From NCBI GenBank assembly GCA_020432595.1, contig JAGQGA010000063.1, positions 1 to 14,549 on the forward strand: DNA of 14,549 nucleotides, read 5' to 3'. This document shows positions 13,453 through 14,549 of this stretch, in pieces (positions within the stretch are counted from its first letter, which is position 1; each line of letters begins with the position of its first letter). The notes beneath the pieces are model-generated. The model searched no databases and was not told where the DNA came from. It saw only the letters and a program-made list of their open reading frames with translations. The position numbers were made by a program, and so were the translations under genes. The stretch comes from Anaerolineales bacterium. GTDB taxonomy: Bacteria; Chloroflexota; Anaerolineae; Promineifilales; Promineifilaceae.

Positions 13453-14549
13453 TTATTGTTCCACATCCACATCCACAAAGGCGGTCATGCCCCAGCGCAA
13501 CGGCAGTGAATCATTGTTATCTAGTTCAACTGTCACCGTATAGGTGACATCGCCACGCGACAGGGTGGCAACGGTGTCAATGTCGCTCACGGTTCCAGGC
13601 AAAACAGCATCGGGCAAAGCATCTACCCGCACCTCAACCGGGAAACCTACGGCTACGGCCACTACGTCTAGCTCAGTCAAATCAGTGGTTTCCACCACCC
13701 ATTTGCTGAAATCAGCCAGGGAAACGATGGGCACACCGGGAGAGGCAATTTCGCCCACCTCAATGTTTAGCGAAGCAATGGTTCCGGCAAAGGGGGCAGT
13801 AAGGGTACGTTGGGCAACAGCTTCCTGGGCAGCAGAAACGGCCGTTTCTGCCTGCACCTTCCCCGCCTCCGCCTGCGCCACAGCCGCCCGCGCCTGCTCC
13901 ACACCCAACTCAGCTTCCGCACGCGCCGCCTCTGCCTGTGCCACCCCAATTTGCGAAATATTCACCTGCTCCGCCTGCGCCCCAGCCAGCAGCAAATCAA
14001 GCTGCGACTGCGCTGCATCACGCTGTGCCTGCGCCGCCGCCACGGCATTGCCAGCCGCCACCCGTTCTGCCTGAGTTGCCCCGGCTTCCGCTTCCGCCAG
14101 TGCCGCCTGCGCCGCCTGCAAATTAGCGTTAGCCGCATTTAGCTGCACTGCCACATCGGCAATCGTCTCTTCATCAGCCTCAAACCGCTGCAGAATGCCA
14201 TAAATATCCTGCACCGGTTTGGCTGCTGCCTGCGCCGCCACCACCTGCGCCTCCGCCGACAAAATTTGCGCGTCACTGGCACCTTCGGCCGTTAGCGATT
14301 GGTTGCCTAAGGCGGCGTTGATGCTGGCCTGTGCCACCGCTACGCTGGCCTCGCTCACGGCCACCTGTTCGGCTGTGGGCGGTGCCGTGACAACAGCCAT
14401 CGCCGCTTGCGCCGCTTTCACGCCCACTTCGGCGGCTTGCAACCCGGCTTCAGCCGCCTGCAACCCAGCCTGCGCCGTCTGTAAACCAGCATCCGCCTGA
14501 ATGGCACCGGCAATGGCCTGTTGGAGAGCCGTTTCCTGGTCGCTGCTGT
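13453..14549 (-). CDS. HlyD/MacA-type membrane-fusion adaptor, 5' part outside window
   Basis: At least 364 residues, and the frame stays open to the right edge. Visible parts are both arms of an Ala/Gln/Glu-rich coiled-coil hairpin, the second lipoyl half (RTLTAPFAGTIASLNIEVGE) and the barrel domain ending RWGMTAFVDVDVEQ. The last ~90 residues are close to those of the next gene (TTDLTELDVV, VATLSRGDVTY, SLPLRWGMTAFVD), showing tandem duplication. The hairpins themselves have diverged, and this copy has no Cys pair at the turn (QDIYGILQRFEADEETIADV). It is the upstream gene of the pair. Two related adaptors for one exporter, or for two exporters, are both possible. Confidence 0.92.
   Translation of the reverse strand, partial: SSDQETALQQAIAGAIQADAGLQTAQAGLQAAEAGLQAAEVGVKAAQAAMAVVTAPPTAEQVAVSEASVAVAQASINAALGNQSLTAEGASDAQILSAEAQVVAAQAAAKPVQDIYGILQRFEADEETIADVAVQLNAANANLQAAQAALAEAEAGATQAERVAAGNAVAAAQAQRDAAQSQLDLLLAGAQAEQVNISQIGVAQAEAARAEAELGVEQARAAVAQAEAGKVQAETAVSAAQEAVAQRTLTAPFAGTIASLNIEVGEIASPGVPIVSLADFSKWVVETTDLTELDVVAVAVGFPVEVRVDALPDAVLPGTVSDIDTVATLSRGDVTYTVTVELDNNDSLPLRWGMTAFVDVDVEQ

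Overview
The window is a GC-rich bacterial chromosome segment that most resembles Chloroflexota, probably Anaerolineae-like. That assignment is an inference. It rests on an EAD1-type NACHT protein with a hypervariable repeat domain, a MoxR/DUF58/double-vWA operon, an SH3-plus-YkuD L,D-transpeptidase, duplicated Ala/Gln-rich HlyD-type adaptors, and palindromic intergenic repeats. No rRNA, tRNA or CRISPR array was seen.

Left part (1-4512): the 3' end of a TPR-like gene is followed by four same-orientation copies of a roughly 170-bp nested palindromic element, plus one degenerate half copy. Copies 1 and 2 bracket a complete REP-associated tyrosine transposase (RAYT, a HUH/Y1 enzyme). Copies 3 and 4 bracket a large EAD1-NACHT NTPase with a hexanucleotide-periodic repeat domain. 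The layout (element-RAYT-element-element-NACHT-element) looks like a RAYT/REP island carrying a candidate defence or signalling NTPase. The terminal GTAG of the element supplies the TAG stop codon of the TPR, RAYT and NACHT genes. The degenerate half copy does the same for the adjacent vWA gene.

Middle part (4509-9575, all on the minus strand): in transcription order there is a membrane-anchored trypsin/HtrA-like protease, a MoxR AAA+ ATPase, a DUF58 protein broken by a one-base frameshift, and two paralogous BatA-type vWA membrane proteins. The last four form a classic Bat-like operon with short spacers or overlaps. Two copies of a different hairpin repeat sit inside or just upstream of it.

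Right part (9872-14549): a secreted L,D-transpeptidase (minus) is divergent from a polytopic membrane protein with an HELGH zinc-protease motif (plus), which has a good sigma70-type promoter. A strong hairpin terminator separates that gene from two tandem paralogous membrane-fusion (HlyD-type) adaptors on the minus strand. The upstream adaptor is cut by the window edge.

Across the whole window the palindromic octamer ACGGCCGT occurs 17 times, mostly inside genes, which is far more than base composition predicts. It behaves like a genome-wide signature word comparable in style to cyanobacterial HIP1.
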